Source of the DNA: CAIUPE01 sp046092445
GTDB lineage: Bacteria > Pseudomonadota > Alphaproteobacteria > Rhizobiales > Beijerinckiaceae
Reading direction: 5' to 3'
DNA length: 64,000 nucleotides
Assembly (NCBI GenBank): GCA_046092445.1
Contig: JBJTDR010000017.1
Location: 48,481-112,480 of the forward strand
The first letter of the stretch is position 1; each line of letters opens with the position of its first letter. Below, one piece after another: positions 35,543 through 44,513 of this stretch. Below the pieces are notes generated by a model. That model made no database searches, had not been told where the DNA came from, and saw nothing but the letters and a program-made list of their open reading frames with translations. The position numbers and the translations under genes were made by a program.

Positions 35543-36510
35543 GTCAGACCTCCCTTATCCTTCGGGGCGGATTTGGCACGCTCCTTCAACAACTCCTCGC
35601 GCGAAGCCAAAGCGTTCTCTGTCAGACGGACCGTCACGCGATTCAGCTGCCGCAAGTCGAGCGTGACGATATCCTTCTCTAGTACATGCGAGTCACGCAC
35701 AAGTGAGGCAAGCTGCAACACAGCCTTCGCCGGCTCAACTTCCGGCAACATCACTTCGAGCCCGTTTGTCATGGTCAACGTCCATCGACGCTGCCCGACA
35801 TAAATTCCCGCACGGATATGCGGTGTCAGCTCAGGCACAAGCTGCGAGAGCGCGACAAATTCCTGAACATGCTGGGCCGCTCCCGCACCCGCAACGAGCG
35901 GCAACGATGTGAGACCGCTCTCATGCAACCCCTCCATTACGCGCCCGTCGGCGGCAATCGCAGAGATTTCACCATTCAGCTGCCAGAGCGCATATGGATC
36001 GCGCTCTTCAATCACGATCAACATTTGATCCGGATACATCTTCCGAACGCTCGCTTCTTTCACGATCGGCAATCGCATCAGATTAGCGCGGACAGTCTCG
36101 ACATCAACCAATGGCAGTGCGCTCGTTACTCCAATTCCGGCGGCACGGAGAACGTCCCTTTCGTTCAACCGGTACAAACCGGAAATCGTCACACGCTCGA
36201 CTCCGAAGCCCGAAACCCGGGTCAATGCAGCGATCGGCGATCCATAAATCGATGAAAAACCGGCCACATAGCCGCCCTGCAACAGCCCGAACACGATACT
36301 GACAGCAAAAATGGCAATCGTCGCAATCGTTCCGGAGCCTGCCGGAAGGCGACCGACCACAAAACCAAACGTGACTTCAAGTCTGGCAAGCGCTGGAAAT
36401 TTTCGCCCGAGAGTTCGGAAAAGCGAGACCGACTTCTGTGTGACGGAACGCTGATGGAAGGCCGGTGCCTTGCCACTTACCGTTCGCAACACGCGTCGTC
36501 TACCATCCAT
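35539..36510 (-). CDS. ftsQ: cell division protein FtsQ
   Basis: A 323-residue bitopic membrane protein of the FtsQLB complex. A basic cytoplasmic N terminus is followed by a membrane helix (GTIATIAIFAVSIVFGLLQG), a POTRA domain (VERVTISGLYRLNERDVLRAA) and a beta domain (YPDQMLIVIEERDPYALWQL). The first 34 bases overlap the end of ddl, a longer overlap than elsewhere in the cluster; a later start would remove part of the N-terminal tail only. Confidence 0.94.
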   Translation of the reverse strand: MDGRRRVLRTVSGKAPAFHQRSVTQKSVSLFRTLGRKFPALARLEVTFGFVVGRLPAGSGTIATIAIFAVSIVFGLLQGGYVAGFSSIYGSPIAALTRVSGFGVERVTISGLYRLNERDVLRAAGIGVTSALPLVDVETVRANLMRLPIVKEASVRKMYPDQMLIVIEERDPYALWQLNGEISAIAADGRVMEGLHESGLTSLPLVAGAGAAQHVQEFVALSQLVPELTPHIRAGIYVGQRRWTLTMTNGLEVMLPEVEPAKAVLQLASLVRDSHVLEKDIVTLDLRQLNRVTVRLTENALASREELLKERAKSAPKDKGGLT

Positions 36511-37403
36511 TGCACCAACTCACCAAAACTCATGCCGGCATAAGCCGCTAACTCGGGTATCAATGACGTTTCTGTCATTCCTGGTTGCGTGTTCACTTCA
36601 AGACAAACCAACTCGCCTGTTCCATCAGGCCTGTCGTCATACCGGAAGTCCGCGCGGCTAACGCCGCGACAGCCAAGAGATTGATGCGCCGTTAATGTCA
36701 GTTTTCGGACAAGATGGTAAATATTCGGTAAAATTTCCGCTGGCAAAACATGAATTGACCCGCCTTGAGCGTATTTTGCATCAAAATCATAAAATGCACC
36801 GGTCGAAGGCCGTATATCGATAACTCCCAGCGCTTCATTATTCATCACGCCACATGTCAATTCGCGTCCGGCAATATATTTTTCCACCAGCACCAGATCG
36901 CCGTAGGGCCAATCAACACGCCCCACCTCCTGCGGCGGGTGCGAACGATCCTCACGTACAATAATCACACCGATCGACGAACCTTGATTGACCGGCTTGA
37001 TGACATAGGGCGGGGCCATGACGTGACGCTTGGCAGCCTCGAACCGGCTCACTGTGATCCCCTCCGCAACCGGCACGCCTGCCGCAGCCATAACCACCTT
37101 TGCCCGGTCCTTCTGCATGGCAAGGGACGAAGCGAGCACGCCCGAATGGGTGTAGGGGATCTGCAATATTTCCAGAATACCCTGGATAACCCCGTCCTCA
37201 CCAAACCGCCCATGCAACGCATTGAACGCAACATCCGGCTTCAACCACGTCAGAACATCCGCAATATCTCGCCCGACATCGACACGGCTGACACGAAATC
37301 CCTGTCGCTCAAGCGCCGTTGCGCACGCGGCGCCTGACGCAAAACTGACACTGCGTTCGGCGGATAATCCCCCCATCAGAACCGCAACATGGCGCTTGCT
37401 CAT
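36477..37403 (-). CDS. ddl: D-alanine--D-alanine ligase
   Basis: A 308-residue ATP-grasp enzyme that joins two D-alanines for the peptidoglycan stem. Motifs: VAVLMGGLSAERSVSFASG near the start, FNALHGRFGEDGVIQGILE, PYVIKPVNQGSSIGV and FRYDDRPDGTGELVCLEVNTQPGMTETSL with the Mg-binding residues. The start at 37403 overlaps the murB stop (ATGA) with GGGGGA just upstream and begins MSKRHVAVLMGG as usual. Confidence 0.97.
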   Translation of the reverse strand: MSKRHVAVLMGGLSAERSVSFASGAACATALERQGFRVSRVDVGRDIADVLTWLKPDVAFNALHGRFGEDGVIQGILEILQIPYTHSGVLASSLAMQKDRAKVVMAAAGVPVAEGITVSRFEAAKRHVMAPPYVIKPVNQGSSIGVIIVREDRSHPPQEVGRVDWPYGDLVLVEKYIAGRELTCGVMNNEALGVIDIRPSTGAFYDFDAKYAQGGSIHVLPAEILPNIYHLVRKLTLTAHQSLGCRGVSRADFRYDDRPDGTGELVCLEVNTQPGMTETSLIPELAAYAGMSFGELVQWMVDDACCER

Positions 37404-38296
37404 GCTTCCCCCACGCGTTTGATTTCCCACTCCAGCGAGATGCCGCTTTGCTCGAAAACGCGCCGCCTCACCTCTTCGCCGAGCGTTTCAATGTCACTCG
37501 CCGTCGCACCCTCATGCGCGATCAGAAAATTCGTATGCAATTCGGAAACCTGCGCACCACCGATCCTCAGACCACGACATCCCGCACGATCAATCAATTC
37601 CCAGGCCTTCGCAGCTTGCGGATTTTTGAACGTCGATCCGCCCGTTCGCGTATTCACCGGCTGGGTTGCCGAGCGCGCCTCCGTAATGGCGCCCATTTCC
37701 GCTAAAATCGTCTCCGGCTCCCCGGGCCGCCCCTGCATCAGCGCTTCGGTAAAAATAACATCCTCTGCAACCGCACTGTGGCGATACCTGAACCCCATCT
37801 GGCGACAATCAAATGTTCGGATCACGCCCGCGCGATCAATTCCCCGCGCACTGACAAGAACATCCCGCATCTCCGCGCCATAAGCACCGCCATTCATCCG
37901 CAACGCACCGCCTATTGTCCCCGGTATGCCGCGCAAAAATGAAAAACCCGCAATACCAGCCTCTGCAGCCTGCCTCGCCACCTTCACATCAACAGCACCT
38001 GCTCCGGCCCTGATCCGATGATCCGGTTCAACAATTATCGTCTGAAACGCCTTGCCAAGCCGGATCACTGCCCCCCGATAGCCGCCATCCCGCACCAGCA
38101 GATTGGAGCCAAGCCCGATCACCAGAAGCGGAACGTCCGACGGTAACACCTTCAGAAACGCAGCAAGGTCCGCCTCATCCTCCGGCGTAAACAATAGATC
38201 AGCCTTGCCGCCCACCTTGAACCATGAATAGGGCGCAAGCGGCGCATCATATACGACCGCACCTCGAACCGAGGAGATATCAACAAGGCTTGTCAA
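37400..38296 (-). CDS. murB: UDP-N-acetylenolpyruvoylglucosamine reductase
   Basis: A 298-residue FAD enzyme making UDP-N-acetylmuramate. APYSWFKVGGKADLLF, GLGSNLLVRDGGYRGAVI and GIPGTIGGALRMNGGAYGAE form the FAD-binding part; YRHSAV, GGSTFKNP (proton-donor serine) and AGCRGLRIGGAQVSELHTNF the active site. The likely start is TTG at 38296, whose last two bases open the TGA stop of murC (TTGA). The frame continues upstream inside murC, but the family begins at about this point. Confidence 0.95.
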   Translation of the reverse strand: MTSLVDISSVRGAVVYDAPLAPYSWFKVGGKADLLFTPEDEADLAAFLKVLPSDVPLLVIGLGSNLLVRDGGYRGAVIRLGKAFQTIIVEPDHRIRAGAGAVDVKVARQAAEAGIAGFSFLRGIPGTIGGALRMNGGAYGAEMRDVLVSARGIDRAGVIRTFDCRQMGFRYRHSAVAEDVIFTEALMQGRPGEPETILAEMGAITEARSATQPVNTRTGGSTFKNPQAAKAWELIDRAGCRGLRIGGAQVSELHTNFLIAHEGATASDIETLGEEVRRRVFEQSGISLEWEIKRVGEA

Positions 38297-39705
38297 CGCG
38301 CACCATCCAGTTTCGCAAGTTCTTCCGGCAGGGCATATGCCCATTGCGTGATCGTGCCTGCCCCGAGAAAAACGACATAATCCTCAGGCTTCGCAATGCT
38401 CCGGATGATTTCCGCCAACGCAGCAGGACTTGTGAGCGCCGTTACATGCCGGTGGCCATGCGCTTTGAGCGCCTGAACCAGCGAGTCCCTGTCTGCTCCC
38501 GCAATCGGGTGTTCGCCCGCGGCATAAACATCCGCAACAATCACATGATCGGCATCGTTGAAGCAGGTCGCAAACTGCTCGAACAGCGAATGCAATCGGG
38601 TGTAGCGATGCGGCTGGACGATGGCGATCACCTGTTTGGTCGTTGACGCCCGCGCCGCCTTGAGAACCGCGGCGATTTCCACCGGATGATGGCCGTAATC
38701 ATCAAAAATCAGTGTGCCATTCCAGTCGCCCGTTCGGGTAAACCGCCGCTTGACCCCGCCAAACCCGGAAAGTCCCTCCCGGATCCTATCTGCAGGAATG
38801 CCCAGATGATACGCAACCGCAATTGCCGCCGTTGCATTCAGCGCATTATGATGCCCCGGCATCGGCATGGTCAGATGACTGATACGCGTGACAGCGCCTG
38901 ATTTGCGATCCCGGATCAAAACCGAAAACCGTGACAGCCCCCCTGTCAGATCAACATCGACGAGCCGCACATCCGCTTGCGGATTTTCGCCATAGGTGAT
39001 GATCCGGCGATCCTCAATCTTGCCGACAAGCTCCTGCACCGTGCCATGATCAAGGCACATCACCGCAAAACCATAGAACGGCAGATTTTCGACAAACGCC
39101 CTGAACGCGTCCTTGATCGCATCGAACGTCTTGAAATGATCGAGATGCTCGGGATCGATATTCGTGATGATCGCCACTTTGGCCGGCAGTTTCAGGAATG
39201 TTCCATCCGACTCGTCGGCCTCGACCACCATCCATTCGCCGTCACCAAGCCGCGCATTCGTGCCGTAAGCATTGATGATCCCGCCATTGATCACGGTCGG
39301 ATCGAAATGCCCTGCATCAAGCAGCGTCGCCACGAGCGACGTCGTTGTCGTCTTGCCATGGGTTCCCGCAATCGCCACACAGTTCTTCAAACGCATCAAC
39401 TCGGCCAGCATCTCGGCGCGGCGCACCACTGGCAGACGCTTTTCACGCGCCGCCATCAATTCCGGATTATTCCGCTGGATCGCCGTCGACACGACAACAA
39501 CCTCTGCATCCTTGAGGTTCTCCGGCGCGTGACCGACCGCAACCGAAATTCCCCTTTCGCGCAACCGCTTCACGTTCGCGCTGTCCGATGAGTCCGAGCC
39601 CTGCACCTGATAGCCCAGATTATGCAACACCTCGGCAATCCCGGACATACCGATGCCGCCGATACCAACAAAATGGATCGCACCAAGGTCGGTAGGCAAT
39701 TTCAT
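38293..39705 (-). CDS. murC: UDP-N-acetylmuramate--L-alanine ligase
   Basis: A 470-residue Mur ligase adding the first amino acid to UDP-MurNAc. IHFVGIGGIGMSGIAEVL binds the nucleotide sugar, AIAGTHGKTTTTSLVATLLD is the P-loop, followed by VEADESDGTFLKL and FDDYGHHPVEIAAVL. The ATG at 39705 has AAGGAG nine bases upstream and overlaps the murG stop as ATGA, which rules out the longer upstream frame. It overlaps murB at the other end. Confidence 0.97.
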   Translation of the reverse strand: MKLPTDLGAIHFVGIGGIGMSGIAEVLHNLGYQVQGSDSSDSANVKRLRERGISVAVGHAPENLKDAEVVVVSTAIQRNNPELMAAREKRLPVVRRAEMLAELMRLKNCVAIAGTHGKTTTTSLVATLLDAGHFDPTVINGGIINAYGTNARLGDGEWMVVEADESDGTFLKLPAKVAIITNIDPEHLDHFKTFDAIKDAFRAFVENLPFYGFAVMCLDHGTVQELVGKIEDRRIITYGENPQADVRLVDVDLTGGLSRFSVLIRDRKSGAVTRISHLTMPMPGHHNALNATAAIAVAYHLGIPADRIREGLSGFGGVKRRFTRTGDWNGTLIFDDYGHHPVEIAAVLKAARASTTKQVIAIVQPHRYTRLHSLFEQFATCFNDADHVIVADVYAAGEHPIAGADRDSLVQALKAHGHRHVTALTSPAALAEIIRSIAKPEDYVVFLGAGTITQWAYALPEELAKLDGAR

Positions 39706-40844
39706 CGTGTTTTCTCCTTGCGTGACTTCTTGCTCGGCTTCGTGCGCGCCACCGTCTCGACGAGATCGGCAAGACGGCGCGCGGCATCCGGAATACCGGC
39801 GCTTTTTGCGGCTATCCCTGAGTCGGTCAAACGTTTCGGGTTCTCGAGCAACTCGAGAAGTTTCCCGGCCAGCCAACCGGGCGTGACGTCCGACTGCCTC
39901 ACAACAATTGCGCCACCAATATCCCCGAGGCTTGCGGCATTAGCCGCCTGATCCTGATCAATCGCAGTCGGAAGCGGTACCAGAATGGAGGGCCGCCCGA
40001 TCACCGCGAGTTCGGCAACCGTCGAGGCCCCCGCTCTCCCGATCACAAGATGGGAATTCGCAATCCGGGCCGGCAGATCGTCGAAGAACGCCGCGAGCTC
40101 GACCGTCACGCCCGCCGTCTCATACGCCGCCCGTGCCCGCTCGAGATCCTCGCCGCGCGCCTGATGGACAATCCGCAAACACCGCCGCTGCTTCTCCGGT
40201 AACATTGCCATTGCCTGTGGTAAAATATCGCTCATAACCGATGCACCTTGGCTTCCACCGGTTACAAGGACACGGAACTGGAAATGTTCCTCCAAAGCTT
40301 CCAACGTTGGAAATGGTACATCCTTTACTTTCAACACATTAGGGCGAACGGGATTGCCAACGTTGGAGACTTTCTTCTCCAACACTGCAGAGATACCTTT
40401 GACCGTTTTGAGACCCGTTGCAATTCCTGTAACCCTATGGGAAAGAAAGGCATTTGCCCGTCCGATCACGCCGTTTTGCTCGTGAACCAGTGTTGGAACA
40501 CCTCGCATCCATCCGGCCAGAACCGGTGCAACCGAGGGGTATCCGCCGAACCCGATCACAAGGTCAGGCTTGAGCTTTCCGACAAGAACCCACGCTTTGA
40601 AAAATCCCTTGGCCAGTGTCCAAACAGTCCGCACCAATGCCACAGGAGAACGTGACCGAAACGTCGTTGCATCAATGGAAGTCATTGAATCAGCTGGAAA
40701 AAATCCGACATACTTCATTCCTCTCACGTCCGTCGCAAGGTGAACGCTCGCCCCCCGCGCCCGCAATTCAATGGCCAAAGCCTCCGCCGGAAAGAGGTGC
40801 CCGCCCGTCCCCCCGGCGGCGAGGAGAACAGTCAACCCCGCCAT
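39702..40844 (-). CDS. murG: MurG, lipid II-forming N-acetylglucosaminyltransferase
   Basis: A 380-residue membrane-associated GT-B glycosyltransferase that adds GlcNAc to lipid I. LLAAGGTGGHLFPAEALA is the N-terminal glycine loop, VTGGSQGASVMSDIL the C-terminal one, and VIGRAGASTVAELAVIGRPS the UDP-binding site. The ATG at 40844 lies in a TGATG junction with ftsW; a GTG one codon earlier is possible. The last 15 residues are very basic (KPSKKSRKEKTR). Confidence 0.96.
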   Translation of the reverse strand: MAGLTVLLAAGGTGGHLFPAEALAIELRARGASVHLATDVRGMKYVGFFPADSMTSIDATTFRSRSPVALVRTVWTLAKGFFKAWVLVGKLKPDLVIGFGGYPSVAPVLAGWMRGVPTLVHEQNGVIGRANAFLSHRVTGIATGLKTVKGISAVLEKKVSNVGNPVRPNVLKVKDVPFPTLEALEEHFQFRVLVTGGSQGASVMSDILPQAMAMLPEKQRRCLRIVHQARGEDLERARAAYETAGVTVELAAFFDDLPARIANSHLVIGRAGASTVAELAVIGRPSILVPLPTAIDQDQAANAASLGDIGGAIVVRQSDVTPGWLAGKLLELLENPKRLTDSGIAAKSAGIPDAARRLADLVETVARTKPSKKSRKEKTR

Positions 40845-41995
40845 CACGAAGCGCCCGACCGCGGCGTCACACCAAGCGCATCAATATACTCTGCCCGGGG
40901 CCGCTTCCTGACCACAGCCAGAAGAAAACCCATGCCGAGAGCGAGCGAAATGATTGAAGAACCACCGTAGGAAATGAACGGCAGGGTCATCCCTTTGGCC
41001 GGGATCAAATGAACATTGACCGCCATATTGATGCAGGACTGCACCCCGAAAAGCATGATCAAACCAGCCCCTGCGAGCCTTGCGAAAGGTTCTTCGCTCC
41101 GGCGGGAAAGTATTAATCCGCGCATGACTGTCAACATAAAGACAAAAAGCAGCACCATGCAGACAATGATACCAAATTCCTCTGCCGTGACGGCAAATAC
41201 AAAGTCCGTATGACTGTCCGGCAATATCCGTTTTACTGTTCCTTCACCCGGTCCTTTGCCATACCATCCCCCCTCGGTGAAGCTCCTCAGCGCATTGTCA
41301 ATCTGGAACGTATCCCCTGATGCCGGATTGAAAAAACGATCAATTCGGGCCGTCACATGTGGCAAATACAGATATGCTGCATAAATTCCGGCGCACCCGA
41401 TCCCCATCAGAACGCCGATCGAGAACATGTTCAGACCGGACAGAAAGACCAGTCCTATCCATACAATTGAAATCAGCCCTGTTTGGCCAATATCGGGTTG
41501 CAGCACAATCGGAACAGCAGTGATAGGCAAAAGAATAAGCCCGATGAAATTCGCCGGAACATCACTGCGGCGCCCGCCCTCGGAAAATGCCCAGGCGAGA
41601 AGTATGACAAAAGCCGGTTTCAGAAATTCCGAAGGCTGCAAAGCCATTCCGGCAATGCTGATCCATCGGCGCGCGCCTTTGATTTCGACACCGTAAATCA
41701 GCCCGTAAACAATCAACGCCATCGCCAAAAGATAGACGAGTAAAGCAACTCGACGAACATAGCGGGGCGAGAGAAAACTCGTAACAACAAGGATCATCGC
41801 CGCAGGAACGACAAAGATCATTTGTCTGATCACAAAATGAAAGGTGCCATAGTTCAATCTTTCCGCAACCGGGGGACTTCCGGCGAGACTGGCAAGCACC
41901 CCGAACAACATCAGCATAACGAACATGACGAGCAGTGTACGATCGACCGTCCACCACCAGTCCGCAAGAGGGCCTCTTTCAATCCGCGATGCCAT
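40844..41995 (-). CDS. ftsW: FtsW, SEDS-family peptidoglycan glycosyltransferase
   Basis: A 383-residue polytopic membrane protein with about ten hydrophobic segments, starting with TLLVMFVMLMLFGVLASLAG. The SEDS motif near the end, LIPAKGMTLPFISYGGSSI, and the catalytic-loop region around ALRSFTEGGWYGKGPGEG are present. It polymerises glycan strands at the septum together with FtsI, encoded in the same cluster. Confidence 0.95.
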   Translation of the reverse strand: MASRIERGPLADWWWTVDRTLLVMFVMLMLFGVLASLAGSPPVAERLNYGTFHFVIRQMIFVVPAAMILVVTSFLSPRYVRRVALLVYLLAMALIVYGLIYGVEIKGARRWISIAGMALQPSEFLKPAFVILLAWAFSEGGRRSDVPANFIGLILLPITAVPIVLQPDIGQTGLISIVWIGLVFLSGLNMFSIGVLMGIGCAGIYAAYLYLPHVTARIDRFFNPASGDTFQIDNALRSFTEGGWYGKGPGEGTVKRILPDSHTDFVFAVTAEEFGIIVCMVLLFVFMLTVMRGLILSRRSEEPFARLAGAGLIMLFGVQSCINMAVNVHLIPAKGMTLPFISYGGSSIISLALGMGFLLAVVRKRPRAEYIDALGVTPRSGAS

Positions 41996-41998
41996 GAC

Positions 41999-43396
41999 TC
42001 ATCCTCTCGTGATGGATCGGAATTCCGGCCGTGCCGCGACCATCACCCGAAAGCGATCGCCGCGATCTTCGAAATTCCGGAACTGATCAAACGATGCGCA
42101 CGCCGGCGACATCAGAATGACGGACTCCCTGCTCTCCAGGGCGATGTCGTGCACGGCATCAGCAAGCGCCTGCTCCAGAGTGCCGCTGCGTGTGTATTGA
42201 ACGGCACCATCCAGCACGGAAGCAAATTCCTCTGCCGCCTCCCCGATCAAATAGGCCTTTGATATTCTTGGAAAATACCTTGCCAGCGAAGAAATCCCGC
42301 CTTCTTTGGATTGCCCTCCCGCGATCCAGAAAATCGAACCGGGGAAGCTTGCGAGTGCCTTGCCTGTCGCATCGGCATTCGTTGCCTTCGAGTCATTGAT
42401 GACCAGCGCCCGCCCAAGATTTCCCACAATCTCCATTCGGTGCGCCAAACCCGGAAAGCTCGCAAGGCCTGATCTGATCGCATCGTCCCTCAAACCAAGT
42501 GCGGAAACTGCCGCAATCGCTGCGGCAGCATTTTGAGCATTATGGACGCCGCGCAACGTTCCGATCCCCTCAAGCGACGCAATCGGGCGTTCCTCGTCCA
42601 GACACGTCCAGAAGAGGTCCGATCCCTTCCTGTGAATACCGGTATCAAGCCGTCGCTCGATAGATACCCTCACGAGCGTCTGCCCTCGAATATCAGCCTG
42701 ATCGGCGATCGCGTTGCTCCAGGCATCATCGACACCAACGATCGCGGTATCGCTCCCCGAAACAAGCCGCTCTTTAACTTCCGCGTAGTGCGCCATCGTC
42801 CCGTGGCGATCGAGATGATCAGGCGACAAATTCAGCATAACACCAACGCTTGGCCGAAGAGTTGGTGCCAAATCAATCTGAAAACTCGAACATTCAATCA
42901 CATGGATGCGCCCCATTTCCGGTCGCTCAAGTGCGAGAATTGCGGTTCCGATATTCCCGCCCATCTGCACATCGTGCCCGGCTTCGCGGAATAAATGGGC
43001 AATCAGCGCCGTCGTTGTCGACTTTCCGTTCGTCCCGGTTATTGCAACAAACGGTGCCGCCGGTGCGAGACGGGCACGCTCTCGACAGAACAACTCGATA
43101 TCGCCGATGACTTCGATTCCCGCCGCGTGCGCCTTTTCAACCGTCCAATGCGGCCGCGGATGCGTCAGTGGCACTCCCGGAGCGAGAATGAGCGCTGAAA
43201 ATTCCTGAAATGTACAATTTTCCAGTGAAACAACCGTTATCCCCCGTGCCTGCGCCTGCTCACGCGCGACCTCTGAATCATCCCACGCAGAAACTTGGGC
43301 TCCGCCTGCCACCAAAGCGCGGGCCGTCACAATCCCCGAACCACCAAGGCCGAAAAGCGCAACTTTTTGTCCGCAAAATGAGGCGACAGGGGTCAA
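41999..43396 (-). CDS. murD: UDP-N-acetylmuramoyl-L-alanine--D-glutamate ligase
   Basis: A 465-residue Mur ligase adding D-glutamate. VALFGLGGSGIVTARAL is the Rossmann start, FVAITGTNGKSTTTALIAHL the P-loop, and NLSPDHLDRHGTMAHYAEVK the metal site. The start is TTG, four bases after the mraY stop, with GAGGT seven bases ahead; no in-frame ATG or GTG lies nearby. It is one of several TTG starts in this window. Confidence 0.95.
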   Translation of the reverse strand: MTPVASFCGQKVALFGLGGSGIVTARALVAGGAQVSAWDDSEVAREQAQARGITVVSLENCTFQEFSALILAPGVPLTHPRPHWTVEKAHAAGIEVIGDIELFCRERARLAPAAPFVAITGTNGKSTTTALIAHLFREAGHDVQMGGNIGTAILALERPEMGRIHVIECSSFQIDLAPTLRPSVGVMLNLSPDHLDRHGTMAHYAEVKERLVSGSDTAIVGVDDAWSNAIADQADIRGQTLVRVSIERRLDTGIHRKGSDLFWTCLDEERPIASLEGIGTLRGVHNAQNAAAAIAAVSALGLRDDAIRSGLASFPGLAHRMEIVGNLGRALVINDSKATNADATGKALASFPGSIFWIAGGQSKEGGISSLARYFPRISKAYLIGEAAEEFASVLDGAVQYTRSGTLEQALADAVHDIALESRESVILMSPACASFDQFRNFEDRGDRFRVMVAARPEFRSITRG

Positions 43397-43400
43397 GTTG

Positions 43401-44486
43401 TTACCTCAATTTCAGTGTCGAAAGCCCGATCAGGGCCAGAATGACAGAGATAATCCAGAATCGGATCACGATTTGCGGCTCTTTCCACCCCAATTTTTCG
43501 AAATGGTGATGGATCGGCGCCATCAGAAAAATCCGCTTGCCGGTCATCTTGAACGACGCCACCTGAATGATGACCGAAACTGCCTCGACAACAAACAAGC
43601 CGCCGACGATCGCAAGCACAATTTCATGCTTTGTCGCGACCGCAATGGTCCCGAGGAGCCCACCCAATGCGAGTGATCCCGTATCGCCCATGAAAATCTG
43701 CGCCGGAGGCGCATTGAACCAGAGAAATCCCAAACCAGCCCCGATCAAAGCCCCACAGATGACTGCCAGCTCGCCTGTGCCAGGGACAAAGTGAATCTGC
43801 AGATAATTCGCAAAGATCGCGTTGCCGACGAGATACGAGATAAACCCGAATGTCGCACCGGCAATCATCACCGGCACAATCGCCAGCCCGTCCAATCCAT
43901 CCGTCAGATTGACCGAATTACCCGCCGCTACGATGACAAAGGCACCGACGGCGGCAAAGAAAAGTCCGAAATCGAGCAGAATATCCTTGAAAAACGGAAT
44001 TGCAATCGACGTCGCAAGCTTCCCGGTCCCAACCTGCGAGAGAACATAGCAGGCAATCATGGCAATCAGTGCCTCGATCGCAAGACGCGAACGCCCCGAG
44101 AGTCCATTGTGCGTCTGCCGCGTAACCTTCAGATAATCATCATAAAAACCGATTGCTCCAAAGGCGACCGTGACCATCAGCACAACCCATATGTAGGGGC
44201 TCTTGAGATTTGCCCATAACAGAGTGGAAACAAGAACAGAGGTCAAAATCATCAGCCCGCCCATTGTCGGCGTGCCCTTCTTGGTCAAAAGATGGGATGA
44301 CGGACCATCCTCCCGAATGGGCTGGCCTTTACCCTGCCGAACTCTGAGGCTCGCGATCATGGTTGGGCCGAAAAAGAAAACAAAAAACAAAGAAGTCACA
44401 GTCGCCCCGACAGTCCGGAACGTGATGTATCGGAAAACGTTGAGACCTCCGAAAGAGGAACTGAAATCAACCAGCCACGTCAGCAT
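43401..44486 (-). CDS. mraY: phospho-N-acetylmuramoyl-pentapeptide transferase
   Basis: A 361-residue integral membrane enzyme forming lipid I on undecaprenyl phosphate. Family motifs are KKGTPTMGGLMIL, the aspartate pair in GFYDDYLKVTRQ, NSVNLTDGLDGLAI, FMGDTGSLALGGLLG and LMAPIHHHFEKLGW. About ten membrane helices are visible. It lies between murF and murD. Confidence 0.97.
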   Translation of the reverse strand: MLTWLVDFSSSFGGLNVFRYITFRTVGATVTSLFFVFFFGPTMIASLRVRQGKGQPIREDGPSSHLLTKKGTPTMGGLMILTSVLVSTLLWANLKSPYIWVVLMVTVAFGAIGFYDDYLKVTRQTHNGLSGRSRLAIEALIAMIACYVLSQVGTGKLATSIAIPFFKDILLDFGLFFAAVGAFVIVAAGNSVNLTDGLDGLAIVPVMIAGATFGFISYLVGNAIFANYLQIHFVPGTGELAVICGALIGAGLGFLWFNAPPAQIFMGDTGSLALGGLLGTIAVATKHEIVLAIVGGLFVVEAVSVIIQVASFKMTGKRIFLMAPIHHHFEKLGWKEPQIVIRFWIISVILALIGLSTLKLR

Positions 44487-44513
44487 TCCCTATTCCCCTT
44501 CAGCCCTTCGAAC

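Noticed and set aside
38293..39876. A murC start 57 codons upstream at 39876
   Set aside because: The extra stretch lies inside murG, has no family match, and the ATG at 39705 has AAGGAG and an ATGA overlap.
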